Assembly: GCF_004027225.2 (NCBI RefSeq) | Contig: NC_044301.2 | Coordinates: forward strand, 24,631,448 to 24,695,447 | Origin: Strigops habroptila | Taxonomy: Eukaryota; Chordata; Aves; Psittaciformes; Psittacidae | Direction: 5' to 3' | Length of the DNA: 64,000 nucleotides | Shown here: positions 12,806 through 24,818 of the stretch, one piece after another | How the letters are laid out: each line of letters opens with the position of its first letter | Position numbering within the stretch: the stretch's first letter is position 1 | The notes under the pieces: generated by a model | The model's database searches: none | The model's input: the letters and a program-made list of their open reading frames with translations, nothing else | Told to the model about the DNA's origin: nothing | Position numbers and translations under genes: made by a program

Positions 12806-12981
12806 AAAACCAGACTTCGCCATTTCTTTCCCTTAGGAGTTGACGGGACATTTTGCTGTCTCTGAACACACAAAAGAAAGGGCAGAGATCGTGCCTGATC
12901 ATAAACGTCTAGATTTTGATGAATAAGTCTGACAGGTTCCTCCACATGAAGCCCCATTGGTAAGCAATTTATTTCACTTAC

Positions 12982-13129
12982 CTATCTTTGAAGAAAAATG
13001 TTTCTCCTCTAATTTGTGCAACTCCATCAAATACAATGTCATGCTTGCAGAGCTCTGGAGTGACAGGTCCAAGGGTTGGACGTGGGCCAGACCCCGGCCC
13101 TGGCCCAGGTTCGACATCAGTCGACACTT
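12982..13129 (-). CDS. MMP2: MMP2 exon 9 (hinge and start of hemopexin domain)
   Basis: 148 nt with a TTACAG acceptor and a GTAAGT donor. The reading runs from a split Glu through [15 protein letters not shown], a Pro/Gly-rich hinge, to [17 protein letters not shown] and ends FFFKD plus a split Arg. The Cys in PELCKHD is the first of the pair that closes the hemopexin propeller. The frame is intact and the phases join both neighbours. An identical copy lies at 63747-63894. Confidence 0.95.
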
Positions 13130-15764
<2,635 letters not shown>

Positions 15765-15769
15765 CAGTC
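15765..15769. repeat. Target-site duplication CAGTC (5' side of left ERVL)
   Basis: CAGTC directly precedes the 5' LTR and recurs exactly after the 3' LTR at 22960-22964. Five bases is the usual ERVL target duplication. The match shows that the left provirus is a simple, complete insertion. Confidence 0.9.
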
Positions 15770-16308
15770 TATCCTGGGTTCAGCTGTAGCAGTCATGTTG
15801 CTGTGGTTTTGACTTTCAGCCAGGGAACCGTGCTGATAACACATGGATGTTTTTAGTTGTTCCTAAGTAATCTTTACTCCAACCAAGGACTTTGTCAGTT
15901 TCATGCTCTGCCAGGGAGGAGGGGAAGCCGGGAGGAAGCAGAGACAGGACAACTGACCCAAACTAGCCAAAGGGGTATTCCATACCACAGCATGTCATGC
16001 CCACTATATAAACTGGGGAGTCACCTGGAAGGCCCAGATAACTGCTCAGGTCAGGCTGGGTATCGGTCAGCAGGTGGTGAGCAATTGTATCCTCTCCCCT
16101 TGTTATTTCCCTTATCATTATTATTATTGGTGGTAGCAGTAGTAGTTTTGTATTATACCTTAGTTACTGGACTGTTCTTATCTCAACCCATGGAAATTAC
16201 ATTCTTCTGATTCTCTTCCCTATCCCTCTGGGAGCAGGGGGAGGAAGGCGGGGGAGTGAGCGAGTGGCTGTGTGGTTCTGAGTTACCATCTGGGCTTAAA
16301 GCACGACA
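15770..16308 (+). repeat. 5' LTR of left ERVL
   Basis: 539 bp, beginning TATCCTGGGTTCAGC and ending GCACGACA. Compared with the 3' LTR it lacks about 26 bp shortly after the start. A TATA-like ACTATATAAACTGG lies at 16003-16016. It belongs to the short LTR form that lacks the CATCACTTGTGTTTATTG segment. Confidence 0.92.
16003..16016 (+). promoter_or_regulatory. LTR TATA-box candidate
   Basis: ACTATATAAACTGG lies near the middle of the LTR and is present in all LTR copies of this window in the same position, as expected for a U3 core promoter. Activity is not implied. Confidence 0.6.
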
Positions 16309-16316
16309 GTTCTTTG

Positions 16317-16334
16317 TGGTGCCCAATGTGGGGC
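16317..16334 (+). promoter_or_regulatory. Primer-binding site, tRNA-Lys type
   Basis: TGGTGCCCAATGTGGGGC starts 8 nt after the 5' LTR. It differs from the tRNA-Lys(1,2) primer site by two C-to-T changes, both at CpG positions. The equivalent sites in the other elements (41355, 52125) are variants of the same motif. Confidence 0.75.
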
Positions 16335-16368
16335 ACGAAGGGTTGAGATAACGACAGATCTGACCAGA

Positions 16369-16941
16369 GTGTGTCTAATCATATTTGTGATAAGCATTCA
16401 TTGTTTTGGATTAATAGTTACTCGTCACAATGCTGATTTATTGGCTCTCAGAGTTGTTGTGCTTGATCTCAGATTTCAGCATGTTGTACCTTACTTACAG
16501 CCACTATTTGCTGTTTTAGTGTTTATCATCGGCTTTGGAGCCTGGGCTAAGGTTCTTGTTTCACTGTACTTCATGGTAATGACTTGTAATACATTAGGCT
16601 CATTGATCATGAAACTGGTCTGGCTTGCGTTCCCAGCATGGTCATCACCTCTATACTTTGGGAGGTATATAATGGAATTTTTTAGCAATTACACATCTAT
16701 TTTTTTCTCCTCGGGGGGTCAACCTACGAAGGAGGCATTCCCTTACACCCCCTGCTCCCCAAGCAGGCTATTTACAGCAGCATTTGAGGGTTCTGAAGGT
16801 TTTGGATGGCCTTTGAATGCCCTTGAGACCTGCCTGCTGATTGTGCTGGGGATCAGCATGTTGGCACACATATGGAGTGTGTTTTACCCACGGCTATGCC
16901 CACCCTGGGAATGCCCTATTTCATCTGATCTCGAAAGTTAA
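16369..16941 (+). CDS. Hydrophobic pre-gag open frame of left ERVL
   Basis: 190 codons starting 35 nt after the primer-binding site. It is rich in membrane-like segments: residues about 2-18 (LIIFVISIHCFGLIV), 42-70 (FAVLVFIIGFGAW and VSLYFMVM), and 152-170 (CLLIVLGISMLAHIW). I know no named retroviral product like it. Related frames lie in the truncated ERVL (52238-52603) and partly in the deleted one (41439-41630), so it is a feature of the family rather than of one copy. The last residues (ECPISSDLES) are encoded by the 5S-like segment. Whether it is translated is unknown. Confidence 0.5.
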   Translation: MCLIIFVISIHCFGLIVTRHNADLLALRVVVLDLRFQHVVPYLQPLFAVLVFIIGFGAWAKVLVSLYFMVMTCNTLGSLIMKLVWLAFPAWSSPLYFGRYIMEFFSNYTSIFFSSGGQPTKEAFPYTPCSPSRLFTAAFEGSEGFGWPLNALETCLLIVLGISMLAHIWSVFYPRLCPPWECPISSDLES

Positions 16942-16998
16942 GCAGTGTCGGGTTTGAGTCTGGTCTAGGGTTAGACGACAATATAGGAGGACCACCAA
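16885..16998 (+). other. 5S rRNA-like segment in ERVL leader
   Basis: From about 16885 the sequence follows vertebrate 5S rRNA: ACGGCTATGCCCACCCTG, then TCTGATCTCGAAAGTTAAGC and AGTGTCGGG, which are close to the 5S core (TCTGATCTCGGAAGCTAAGC, AGGGTCGGG). Similarity weakens after about 16961, with a short GGTTAG-type echo beyond. It is not a functional 5S gene: it is truncated and mutated in the internal control region. Confidence 0.8.
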
Positions 16999-17012
16999 GA
17001 GATTTTCCCCAA

Positions 17013-18460
17013 GTCTGGACAGTCATGAGTGGCAGGGTGTGTGGGATAGTATGGGCAAGTATCTAGGACAGTGGGCCCCTCCAGTGCTTTGGAACTTCAC
17101 CCCTGAACAAGTGCAACATCCGGAAAAACTAGTAAAACACATAAACGAGTTGTGCTGTCATCCTGGTTATACCAGAGAGGGACAAATCATGGCAACATGC
17201 TAGCGCTTGGCCTATGCCTACAGAGCCCTGCTCAACACTATCCAGCACCTTCAAAGGGAAAAAAAATGTCTCTGGATCTGATGGCAAAGCAACAGACAAC
17301 ACAGCTACTCCGACTCTGAGCACAGCAGCTACACCAACCCCAGTGACAAGCACAGCAGGTGCTCAAACCCTGACCACAACAGACAATGCAGCTAATCCAA
17401 CTCCAAGCACCTCAGCTACACCAACCCCAGTGACAAGCACAGCAGCTACTCAAACTCTGACAGCAAGAGACAATGCAGATGTTGGTGCTACTCAACCTCC
17501 AAGCACAGCAGCTGCACCAACCCTGACAATAGACACTGCAGCCACTCCAACCCCAGTGAAAGATGCTGCAGCCACTCCAATCCTAGTGGCAGACACTGCA
17601 GCCACTCCAGCCACAGTGATAAACACTGCAGCTAAACAAAATGAACAATTTGTGCCAATATCGATTGCCCCTGTAAGCAAGGGGAAAAGCAAATGAGAGG
17701 CACAAAGAGCAACCTTTGCAGTGAAGAAAGATGAAGTCCCAGTGCACTTACCACAGGGGACAGCATCTGAACAAGAGTTATTACTACATGAATCAGAGGA
17801 AGAGGAAGAAGAAGAGGTGACTTCTCGACCCCGGACCTCAACCTAGCTGCGGAATATGCAAAAAGATTTCACTCGTCTTCCAGGGGAGCACATCATCACC
17901 TGGTTGCTCCAATGGTGGGACAATGGGGCTGATGGTCATGAACCAGAAGGTAGGGAAGCCAAGCAGCTGTGATCACTTGCTAGGGAAGGAGGAATTGACA
18001 AAGCGATTGCAAGAGAGAAATGAGCCCTCAGCCTTTGGAGGAGGCTCTTGGCAGCTGTGAAGGAAAGGTTTCCCTACAAGGATGACGTTATGAGTCGCTC
18101 AGCCAACTGGACCACGATAAAGAGAGGCATCCAGTCCCTGAGGGAATCAGCCATTATAGAGATGATCTATCGTAGGCCGGATGCCAGGAATGCACATGTA
18201 GATCCAGGTGAAGTCGAACGTACACAACGTATGTGGCGATGTGGCGGGAACTTCCATGGAGTGCACCATCATCATATGCCCACTCATTGGCATCAATGAC
18301 CTGGAGTGAGGCAGCACCACCAACAGTGGATGAACTGACTTATCAACTGTGAGAGTTCGAAGACAATTTCACTCCTTCCATCATTTCAGCTGTGGAAAAA
18401 CTGTCCCAGGAGAGAGATGATTTATCCGATCTATCCAGCTCCCTACATGTACCAACCCAA
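17013..18460 (+). pseudogene. gag of left ERVL, broken
   Basis: An N-terminal segment near 17025-17260 reads SHEWQGVWDSMGKYLGQWAP and PPVLWNFTPEQVQ, with a stop at 17203. A Thr/Ala/Pro tract follows at about 17290-17640, then an acidic stretch near 17795 (EEEEEE-type). A capsid-like segment from about 17850 reads MQKDFTRLPGEHIITWLLQW, then KERFPYKDDV and SANWTTIKRGIQSLRESA, close to the gag of avian ERVL elements. Several stops and frame changes separate these parts. No zinc knuckle is evident. Confidence 0.75.
17290..17640 (+). repeat. Thr/Ala/Pro-coding imperfect tandem repeat in gag
   Basis: Repeated units of roughly 30-45 nt such as CAGCTACACCAACCCCAGTG and CAGACAATGCAGCTA encode runs like TAATPTPVTSTA. 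The truncated ERVL at 53100-53282 has the same kind of units in different number, so the tract varies in length. Confidence 0.8.
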
Positions 18461-18793
18461 GTCTAAACTATTAACAGAAGGCGCCCTACTGTTCGAGAAA
18501 GAAGACATAGGAGGTACACGCCATGGGCCACCCTATGGTTTTACCTGTGGGATCATGGAGAAGACATGAGAAAATGGGATGGAAAACCTACCACAATTCT
18601 GGAGGAACAGGTGTGTCAATTGAAGAGGAAAACAAGGGTCAAGGATGATCCTCCCATGAAAGCTGCTGCTCCAGTCTCTAGTGACCAGTTTCCCAGATGG
18701 AGTGAAAGAGCTGATTTTACTCCAACTCCTGTGATAAGGAATACTAATCCCTTTCTACAAGACATAAGTGGACAATGTTGTGATCACTATTAG

Positions 18794-19289
18794 AGGGGCC
18801 CTGCCTCCAGCCAGGAGGAGGAGAGGGACAATCATCGGGTTTACTGGACTGTGTGGATCAGATGGACTGGCACATCAGTCCCACAGAAGTATAAGGCTCT
18901 AGTAGATACCGGTGCACAGTGTACTCTGATGCCATCAAGGTATCAAGGGGTGGAACCCATTTATATTTCTGGAGTGACAGGAGGATCCCAAGAGTTAATT
19001 GTACTGGAGGCTGAAATCAGCCTGACTGGGAGGAAGTGCTATTGTGACTGGTCCAGGGGCTCCATGCATCCTTGGCATAGATTATCTCAGGAGAGGGTAC
19101 TTCAAAGACCCAAAAGGGTATAGATGGCCTTTTGGTATCGCTGCCTTGGAGACAGAGGAAATGAAGCAGCTGTCCACCTTGCCTGGTCTCTCAGAGGATC
19201 CTTCTGTTGTGGGGTTGCTGAAGGTCAAAGAACAACAAGTGCCAACTGGAAGCACAACAGTGCACCGGCGGCAATATCGCACCAAATGA
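18794..19289 (+). pseudogene. Protease region of left ERVL, frameshifted
   Basis: The frame from 18851 contains the aspartic-protease motif LVDTGAQ (catalytic Asp) followed by a GVTGG stretch. Near 19045 the reading moves to another frame, which holds LGIDYLRRG, the second protease motif region, and continues to a TGA at 19287-19289 immediately before the RT frame. Confidence 0.85.
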
Positions 19290-19295
19290 GACTCC

Positions 19296-20092
19296 TTGAT
19301 TCCCATCCATGTGCTGATCCATAGATTGGAGAGCCAAGGAGTGATCAGCAGGACCCGCTCACCCTTTAATAGCCCCATATGGCCAGTGCAAAAGTCTAAT
19401 GGAGAGTGGAGACTAACGGTAGACTATCGTGGCCTGAACGAAGTCACAACACCATTGAGTGCTGCCGTACCGGATATGCTAGAACTTCAGTATGAGCTGG
19501 AGTCAAAGGCAGCCAAGTGGTATGCCACAAGTGATATTGCCAATGCATTTTTCTCAATCCCTTTGGCAGCAGAATGCAGGCCACAGTTTGCTTTCACTTG
19601 GAGGGGCATCCAGTACACTTGGAACCGACTGCCCCAGGGGTGGAAACACAGCCCTACCATCTGCCATGGATTGATCCAGACTGCACTGGAACAGGGGCAA
19701 GCTCCAGAACACCTGCAATACATTGATGACATCATCGTGTGGGGTGATACAGCGGAAGAAGTTTTTGAGAAAGGGAGGAAGATAATCCAAATCCTGCTGA
19801 AGGCCGGTTTTGCCATAAAACGGAATAAGGTCAAGGGACCTGCACAGGAGATTCAATTTTTGGGAATAAAATGGCAAGATGGACGTCGCCAGATCCCCAC
19901 AGAGACGTGATCAACAAGATAACAGCAATGTCTCCACCAACTAACAAGAAAGAAACACAAGCTTTCTTAGGTGTTGTGGGGTTCTGGAGAATGCACATCC
20001 CAAATTACAGTCTGATTGTAAGCCCTCTCTATCACGTGACCCGGAAGAAGAATGATTTCAAATGGGGCCCTGAGCAACAACAAGCCTTTTAA
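19296..20092 (+). pseudogene. Reverse transcriptase of left ERVL, frameshifted
   Basis: The frame from 19296 shows RT motifs in order: SPFNSPIWPVQKSNGEWR, LTVDYRGLN, YATSDIANAFFSIPL (first catalytic Asp), LPQGWKHSP and the catalytic YIDDIIVW at about 19717-19745. It runs to a stop at 19908-19910. The thumb and connection (TQAFLGVVGFWR-like, from about 19871) lie in a second frame that has a stop at 20090-20092 and then continues into RNase H. One frameshift and two stops (19287 and 20090) are thus the main breaks in an otherwise well preserved pol. Confidence 0.9.
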
Positions 20093-21973
20093 CAAACTAA
20101 ACGAGAAATAGTTCATGCAGTAGCCCTTGGACCAGTCCGGGCCGGGCCAGATGTGAAAAATGTGCTCTATACCGCAGCCGGGGAGAATGGTCCTACCTGG
20201 AGCCTCTGGCAGAAAGCTCCAGGAGAGACTCGAGGTCGACCCCTCGGCTTTTGGAGTCAGGGATGTAAAGGATCCGAGGCCAGCTATACTCCCACTGAAA
20301 AAGAGATACTGGCAGCCTATGAAGGGGTTCGAGCTGCCTCAGAAGTGATTGGAACTGAAGCGCAGCTCCTCCTGGCACCCCGGTTGCCTGTGCTGGGCTG
20401 GATTTTCAATGGCAGGGTCTCCTCTACACATCATGCAACCGATGCTACATGGAGTAAGTGGGCCGCACTAATTACACAACGAGCTCGAATAGGAAATCCC
20501 AGTCGTCCAGGAATTCTAGAAGTCATCATGGACTGGCCAGAGGGCAAAGATTTTGGGATGTCACCAGAAGAGGAGGTGATGGTTGCTGAAGAGGCCCCAC
20601 CATATAATGAACTGTCAGGGAGTGAAAAGCAATATGCCTTGTTTACTGATGGGTCCTGCTATATTGTGGGAAAGCATCGGAGATGGAAGGCAGCTGTGTG
20701 GAGTCCCCTGGGACAAGTTGCAGAAACTGCTGAGGGAGAGGGTGAATCGAGTCAGTTTGCAGAGGTGAAAGCCATCCAGCTGGCCTTGGACATTGCTGAA
20801 CGATTAAAATGGCCAGTGCTTTATCTCTACACTGACTCATGGATGGTGGCAAATGCCCTGTGGGGGTGGTTGCAGCAATGGAAGCAGAGCAACTGGCAAC
20901 GCAGAAGTAAACCCATCTGGGCTGCTGCATTGTGGCAAGATATCGCTGCTCGGGTGCAGAACCTGGTGGTGAAGGTACGCCACGTAGATGCTCATGTACC
21001 CAAGAGTCGGGCCACTGAGGAACACCAGAACAACCAGCAAGTGGATAAAGCTGCTAAGATTAAAGTGGCTCAAATGGACTTGGATTGGCAACATAAGGGT
21101 GAATTATTTTTAGCCCGGTGGGCCCATGACACCTCAGGCCATCAAGGCAGAGATGCAACATATAGATGGGCTCGTGATCGAGGGGTGGACTTAACAATGG
21201 ACACTATTGCCCAGGTTATTCACGAATGTGAAACATGTGCTGCAATTAAGCAAGCCAAGTGGTTAAAGCCTCTCTGGTATGGAGGACGATGGCTGAAGTA
21301 CAAGTATGGGGAGGCCTGGCAGATTGACTATATCACACTCCCACCAACCCGTCAAGGCAAGCGCTATGTGCTTACCATGGTGGAAGCAACCACCGGCTGG
21401 CTGGAAACATATGCTGTGTCCCACGCCACTGCCCGGAACACTATCCTGGGCCTTGAGAAACAAGTCTTGTGGCGACACGGCACCCCAGAGAGAATTGAGT
21501 CAGACAATGGGACTCATTTCCGGAACAACCTCATAGACACTTGGGCCAAAGAGCATGGCATTGAGTGGGTATATCACATCCCCTACCACGCACCAGCCTC
21601 TGGGAAAATCGAACGGTACAATGGGCTGTTAAAAACTACCCTGAGAGCAATGGGTGGTGGGACTTTCAAACACTGGGATACACATTTACCAAAAGCCACC
21701 TGGTTGGTCAACACTAGGGGATCTGCCAACAGGGCTGGCCCAGCCCAATCAGAACTTTTACGTACTGTAGAGGGGGATAAAGTTCCTGTGGTGCACATAA
21801 AGAATTTGTTGGGGAAGACAGTCTGGGTTATTCCTGCTTCAGGTAAAGGCAAACCCACTCGTGGGGTTGCTTTTGCTCAGGGACCTGGATATACTTGGTG
21901 GGTAATGCGGGAAGATGGGGAAGTCCGATGTGTACCTCAAGGGGATTTGATTTTGGGGGAAAACAGCCAATGA
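20093..21973 (+). CDS. RNase H and integrase of left ERVL (long open frame)
   Basis: An uninterrupted frame; the first Met is at 20153, giving 606 codons, but in the family this is the C-terminal part of Pol rather than a separate protein. RNase H shows FTDGSC, EVKAIQLAL, YTDSW and VDAHV, which carry the acidic site and His. Integrase shows an HHCC zinc region (WAHDTSGHQ, ECETC), then the DDE residues in WQIDY, ESDNGTHF and SGKIERYNG. It ends VPQGDLILGENSQ with no dUTPase behind it. An open frame this long in an element whose LTRs differ by about 10% is notable. Confidence 0.9.
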   Translation, partial: QTKREIVHAVALGPVRAGPDVKNVLYTAAGENGPTWSLWQKAPGETRGRPLGFWSQGCKGSEASYTPTEKEILAAYEGVRAASEVIGTEAQLLLAPRLPVLGWIFNGRVSSTHHATDATWSKWAALITQRARIGNPSRPGILEVIMDWPEGKDFGMSPEEEVMVAEEAPPYNELSGSEKQYALFTDGSCYIVGKHRRWKAAVWSPLGQVAETAEGEGESSQFAEVKAIQLALDIAERLKWPVLYLYTDSWMVANALWGWLQQWKQSNWQRRSKPIWAAALWQDIAARVQNLVVKVRHVDAHVPKSRATEEHQNNQQVDKAAKIKVAQMDLDWQHKGELFLARWAHDTSGHQGRDATYRWARDRGVDLTMDTIAQVIHECETCAAIKQAKWLKPLWYGGRWLKYKYGEAWQIDYITLPPTRQGKRYVLTMVEATTGWLETYAVSHATARNTILGLEKQVLWRHGTPERIESDNGTHFRNNLIDTWAKEHGIEWVYHIPYHAPASGKIERYNGLLKTTLRAMGGGTFKHWDTHLPKATWLVNTRGSANRAGPAQSELLRTVEGDKVPVVHIKNLLGKTVWVIPASGKGKPTRGVAFAQGPGYTWWVMREDGEVRCVPQGDLILGENSQ

Positions 21974-22394
21974 ACTCAATTGTACGCTGTTGCCTGGTCT
22001 ATAACACTTTTATAGCCATCAGCTAGATGTCTTCAGGTCGCCAGCAATTGACCCTGACTTCCCTCCAATCATCACCTCAACAAAGAATGAATTTTGAAGA
22101 AACCAGAGGAGCTCAGCAGTTATCAGATGAGTTTGGCGGTGTCATCAGCAGGCAACAATCCAACACTATACATACTCTCTCCTGCCCTGAAAGACTATTA
22201 CAAGAGATGGAGCCTGACATCATGGACTGGATGAATTCAGCAGATTTATGGGGATTGGTCCATGGAGTAATGAATGATATCTGTCTCTCTGTGTGTGTGG
22301 GTTTGTATATATATATATGAAAAAAAAGCAATGGTATATTGTAAAATGTGGGATCTGAGCATGACGTGAGTGGTATGGAATAAGTGGTGGATGC
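21974..22394 (+). other. 3' noncoding region of left ERVL
   Basis: About 420 nt between integrase and the 3' LTR, with no env. It contains a short (TA)n run at 22305-22318 and a purine-rich GGAATAAGTGGTGG just before the LTR, the likely polypurine tract. Similarity to the right provirus drops to about 90% here. Confidence 0.75.
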
Positions 22395-22959
22395 TGTCCT
22401 GCGTTCACCTGTAGCAGTCATTTTTCTCCTTCCAAATAGTTGGTGCAGTGCTGTTGTTTTGACTTTCAGCCTGGGAACAACGCTGATAACACCGATGTTT
22501 TTAGTTGTTCCTAAGTAATGTTTACCCCGATCAAGGACTTTCTCAGTGTCTTGCTCTGCCAGGGAGGAGGGGAAGCCGGGAGGAAGCAGAGAAAGGACAC
22601 CTGACCCAAACTAGCCAAAGGGGTATTCCATACCACAGCATATCATGCCCACTATATAAACTGGGGGAATCACCCTGAACACCGAGATTGCTGCTCGGGT
22701 CAGGCTGGGTATCAGTTGGTGGGTGGTGATAAATTGTATTCTCTCCCCTTGTTATTTCCCTTATCATTTTTATTATTAGTGGTAGTAGTAGTCATTTTGT
22801 ATGGTACCTTAGTTACTGGACTTTTCTTATCTCAACCTGTGGGAGTTATATTCTTTCGATTCTCCTCCCCATCCCTCTGGAAGAGGGGAGAGGAAGAAGG
22901 GGGGAAGTGAGCGAGTGGCTGCGTGATTCTGAGTTACCGGCTGGGCTTAAACCACGACA
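22395..22959 (+). repeat. 3' LTR of left ERVL
   Basis: 565 bp from TGTCCTGCGTTCACC to ACCACGACA, followed by the CAGTC target duplication at 22960-22964. Confidence 0.93.
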
Positions 22960-22964
22960 CAGTC

Positions 22965-23384
22965 ACAAATGTATTAGTTTTTTACATTTAGCATTTGTTC
23001 CTAATTTGTCCAATATCAGAGCATAATGATTACATCCTAGTGAAATACTATAGTGCTTGTGGCTTTTAGCCTTGGACGGAAAAACTGGTGATGATAAAAA
23101 AATTTATTTACTTTAAAAAAAAGTTTTCATTTTTTTATTTTAAAAAGCCACTTTATGTTTACAAATTATAGAACATCAAAATGTTTCAGGCAGATGAGCT
23201 CTGGGACTGACTCTTTAACAATGGTCTCCCATTTAAATGTAGGTGTTTTGCTCAGATTTTGGGCTGGGGAGGTGTATTGTAACCAGGCAGGAGCGCTAAG
23301 TATGAGGATGAAATCATCCTAAATGTGATGTCATCAGTGAGGTCAGTATGCTGGTACCAGTGTACTGCTGTGGCAAACTGTTAC
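22965..23384 (-). other. MMP2: MMP2 intron 7, exon 7 side
   Basis: About 420 nt of AT-rich intronic sequence between the provirus and the exon 7 donor. Nothing else recognised. Confidence 0.65.
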
Positions 23385-23558
23385 CTTGATCTGGACAAAA
23401 GCCCCACTTGCGGTCATCATCATAGCTACTGGTAGAAGCGCACCACAGCTTGCCATCATTGCGACCTGCGCTCGTACAGGACTCATATTTATTCCCAAGG
23501 AAGATGAAAGGGAATACACAAGGGGCTCCCTCTGAGTTTCCACCAACTGTTGACATGG
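23385..23558 (-). CDS. MMP2: MMP2 exon 7 (third fibronectin type II module)
   Basis: 174 nt, acceptor CCACAG, donor GTAACA. It reads [18 protein letters not shown], then [17 protein letters not shown] and KWGFCPDQ plus a split Gly that joins exon 8. The four Cys and aromatic residues of a gelatin-binding FN2 module are present and the frame is open. Confidence 0.97.
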
Positions 23559-24818
23559 CTGTGGAAAATGACAGGAAAACACAGTTAGAAGGTAATCCCT
23601 TTTGTGAGATTAAGCTGATGCACCTTCTCCTAAACCACACACTAAAACCAGAATGCAAGCAGAAATTTTGCAATCCTCTTAAGAACATGAGAAGTCAGAT
23701 TAAAAGTAATATTTGAAAACAGGATTGCCTGGCACAGAGAAAATGGAAAAGGTCTAGGCATTGCCATTGCAATGAACTTGCCAGTAGTTTTGGTGGGAGC
23801 AAGAACGAGCCCCAGACTTGTGTTCACAGTTCTGAGTAAACAGCAGTTAAGAGTGTTCTGTGGAAGGTGATTGCAGAGCAAGCATCTTTTGATGGTCCAT
23901 CCTAGTGATGGTTTAAAGCGTGTATAAAAGGTAGTTTTAGTGTGAGAAAGGTTAAAGGGCTATTGAGTATCCACCTGGTTAGTAGGTGCCCCACTGAAGA
24001 ATAATCTTTGGAGTTAAAAAAAACCCCCAAAAGGTCCAGAAGAGGAGTTGTATCAAATAAACTGAGCATCGCATTGTTTTATGTTGACAGCAGGGTACAA
24101 GGACTCAAAAACCAGAATATACATGGGCTTGCCTGTAGCTTCAGGGGGCTACAGGGTGAGTGTCGCTTCCTCTTGGCTCTGTAAAAGGTCTGAGATTTTA
24201 GAACTGCCATAGGTAACTTATACAGTCTAAATACCTATGGCTCTAGTCTGTATCCTAAAATTGAACACCTGCCAAGCTATACAAGGCTATAAATTAATTT
24301 TTGTTCCTTTATGTAATAAAACTCAAGTTAAAAAGTATAAAAAATAGTGAAGAAAGCAGAAATCTATTTTCCTGGCTAAACCATTTCACTTAGTTCTTCT
24401 GAATTGCTGAAAAGATCTATTAACACAAGCTTAACATACTAAACTGGATTTCTTTTTTTTAAAGTGTAAATGTAAGTATTAAGCTAAAATATTATTCATG
24501 CTTTCTTCTGTCACATGAGACTTCTCTTCCATGGCCATTGGCAAATTGTAATCTACGTGTAATTATTCTGCAGTAGTAGACATTTAGTCCTGTGGTTCAA
24601 TGACATTTGTGTATCCTGATAAACTTGGTGTGCTGTGGCATACTGTATCCTTCACACAGACCTGTTCTGGTTACTTCCTTGGCCACCTGTGCTGAAATGG
24701 TCCCTAACTCATTAATTTCTGTGTGCTCTGGTGAGGGTGTAAAGGTGTAAAAAAGGAGACTGTAGTTTGCTTTGCAATGACAAATTAGACTGTGTTATGC
24801 AAGCAACATTCCTCATAC
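23559..24818 (-). other. MMP2: MMP2 intron 6
   Basis: 1.26 kb with consensus ends. No repeat or RNA gene recognised. Confidence 0.65.

Larger units (their letters stand above)
15770..22959 (+). mobile_element. Left ERVL provirus, two LTRs, in MMP2 intron 7
   Basis: About 7.2 kb in order: LTR, Lys-type primer site, hydrophobic open frame, 5S-like segment, gag, protease, reverse transcriptase, RNase H, integrase, short 3' noncoding stretch, LTR. There is no env and no dUTPase. The pol gene resembles class III (ERVL) elements. Coding regions carry stops and frameshifts. The LTRs differ from each other at roughly one base in ten and the 5' LTR has a short internal deletion, so the insertion is old. 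It is antisense to MMP2. Confidence 0.93.

Noticed and set aside
12920..12957. TTCATGTGGAGG on the minus strand just after exon 9, looking like the start of MMP2 exon 10
   Set aside because: It has no AG acceptor and the following sequence is not hemopexin. The true exon 10, with good splice sites, is at 8937-9074. Treated as chance similarity.
16885..16998. A functional 5S rRNA gene
   Set aside because: The 3' half with the C box is lost or unrecognisable, the A box is mutated, and the segment sits at a fixed place inside proviruses.
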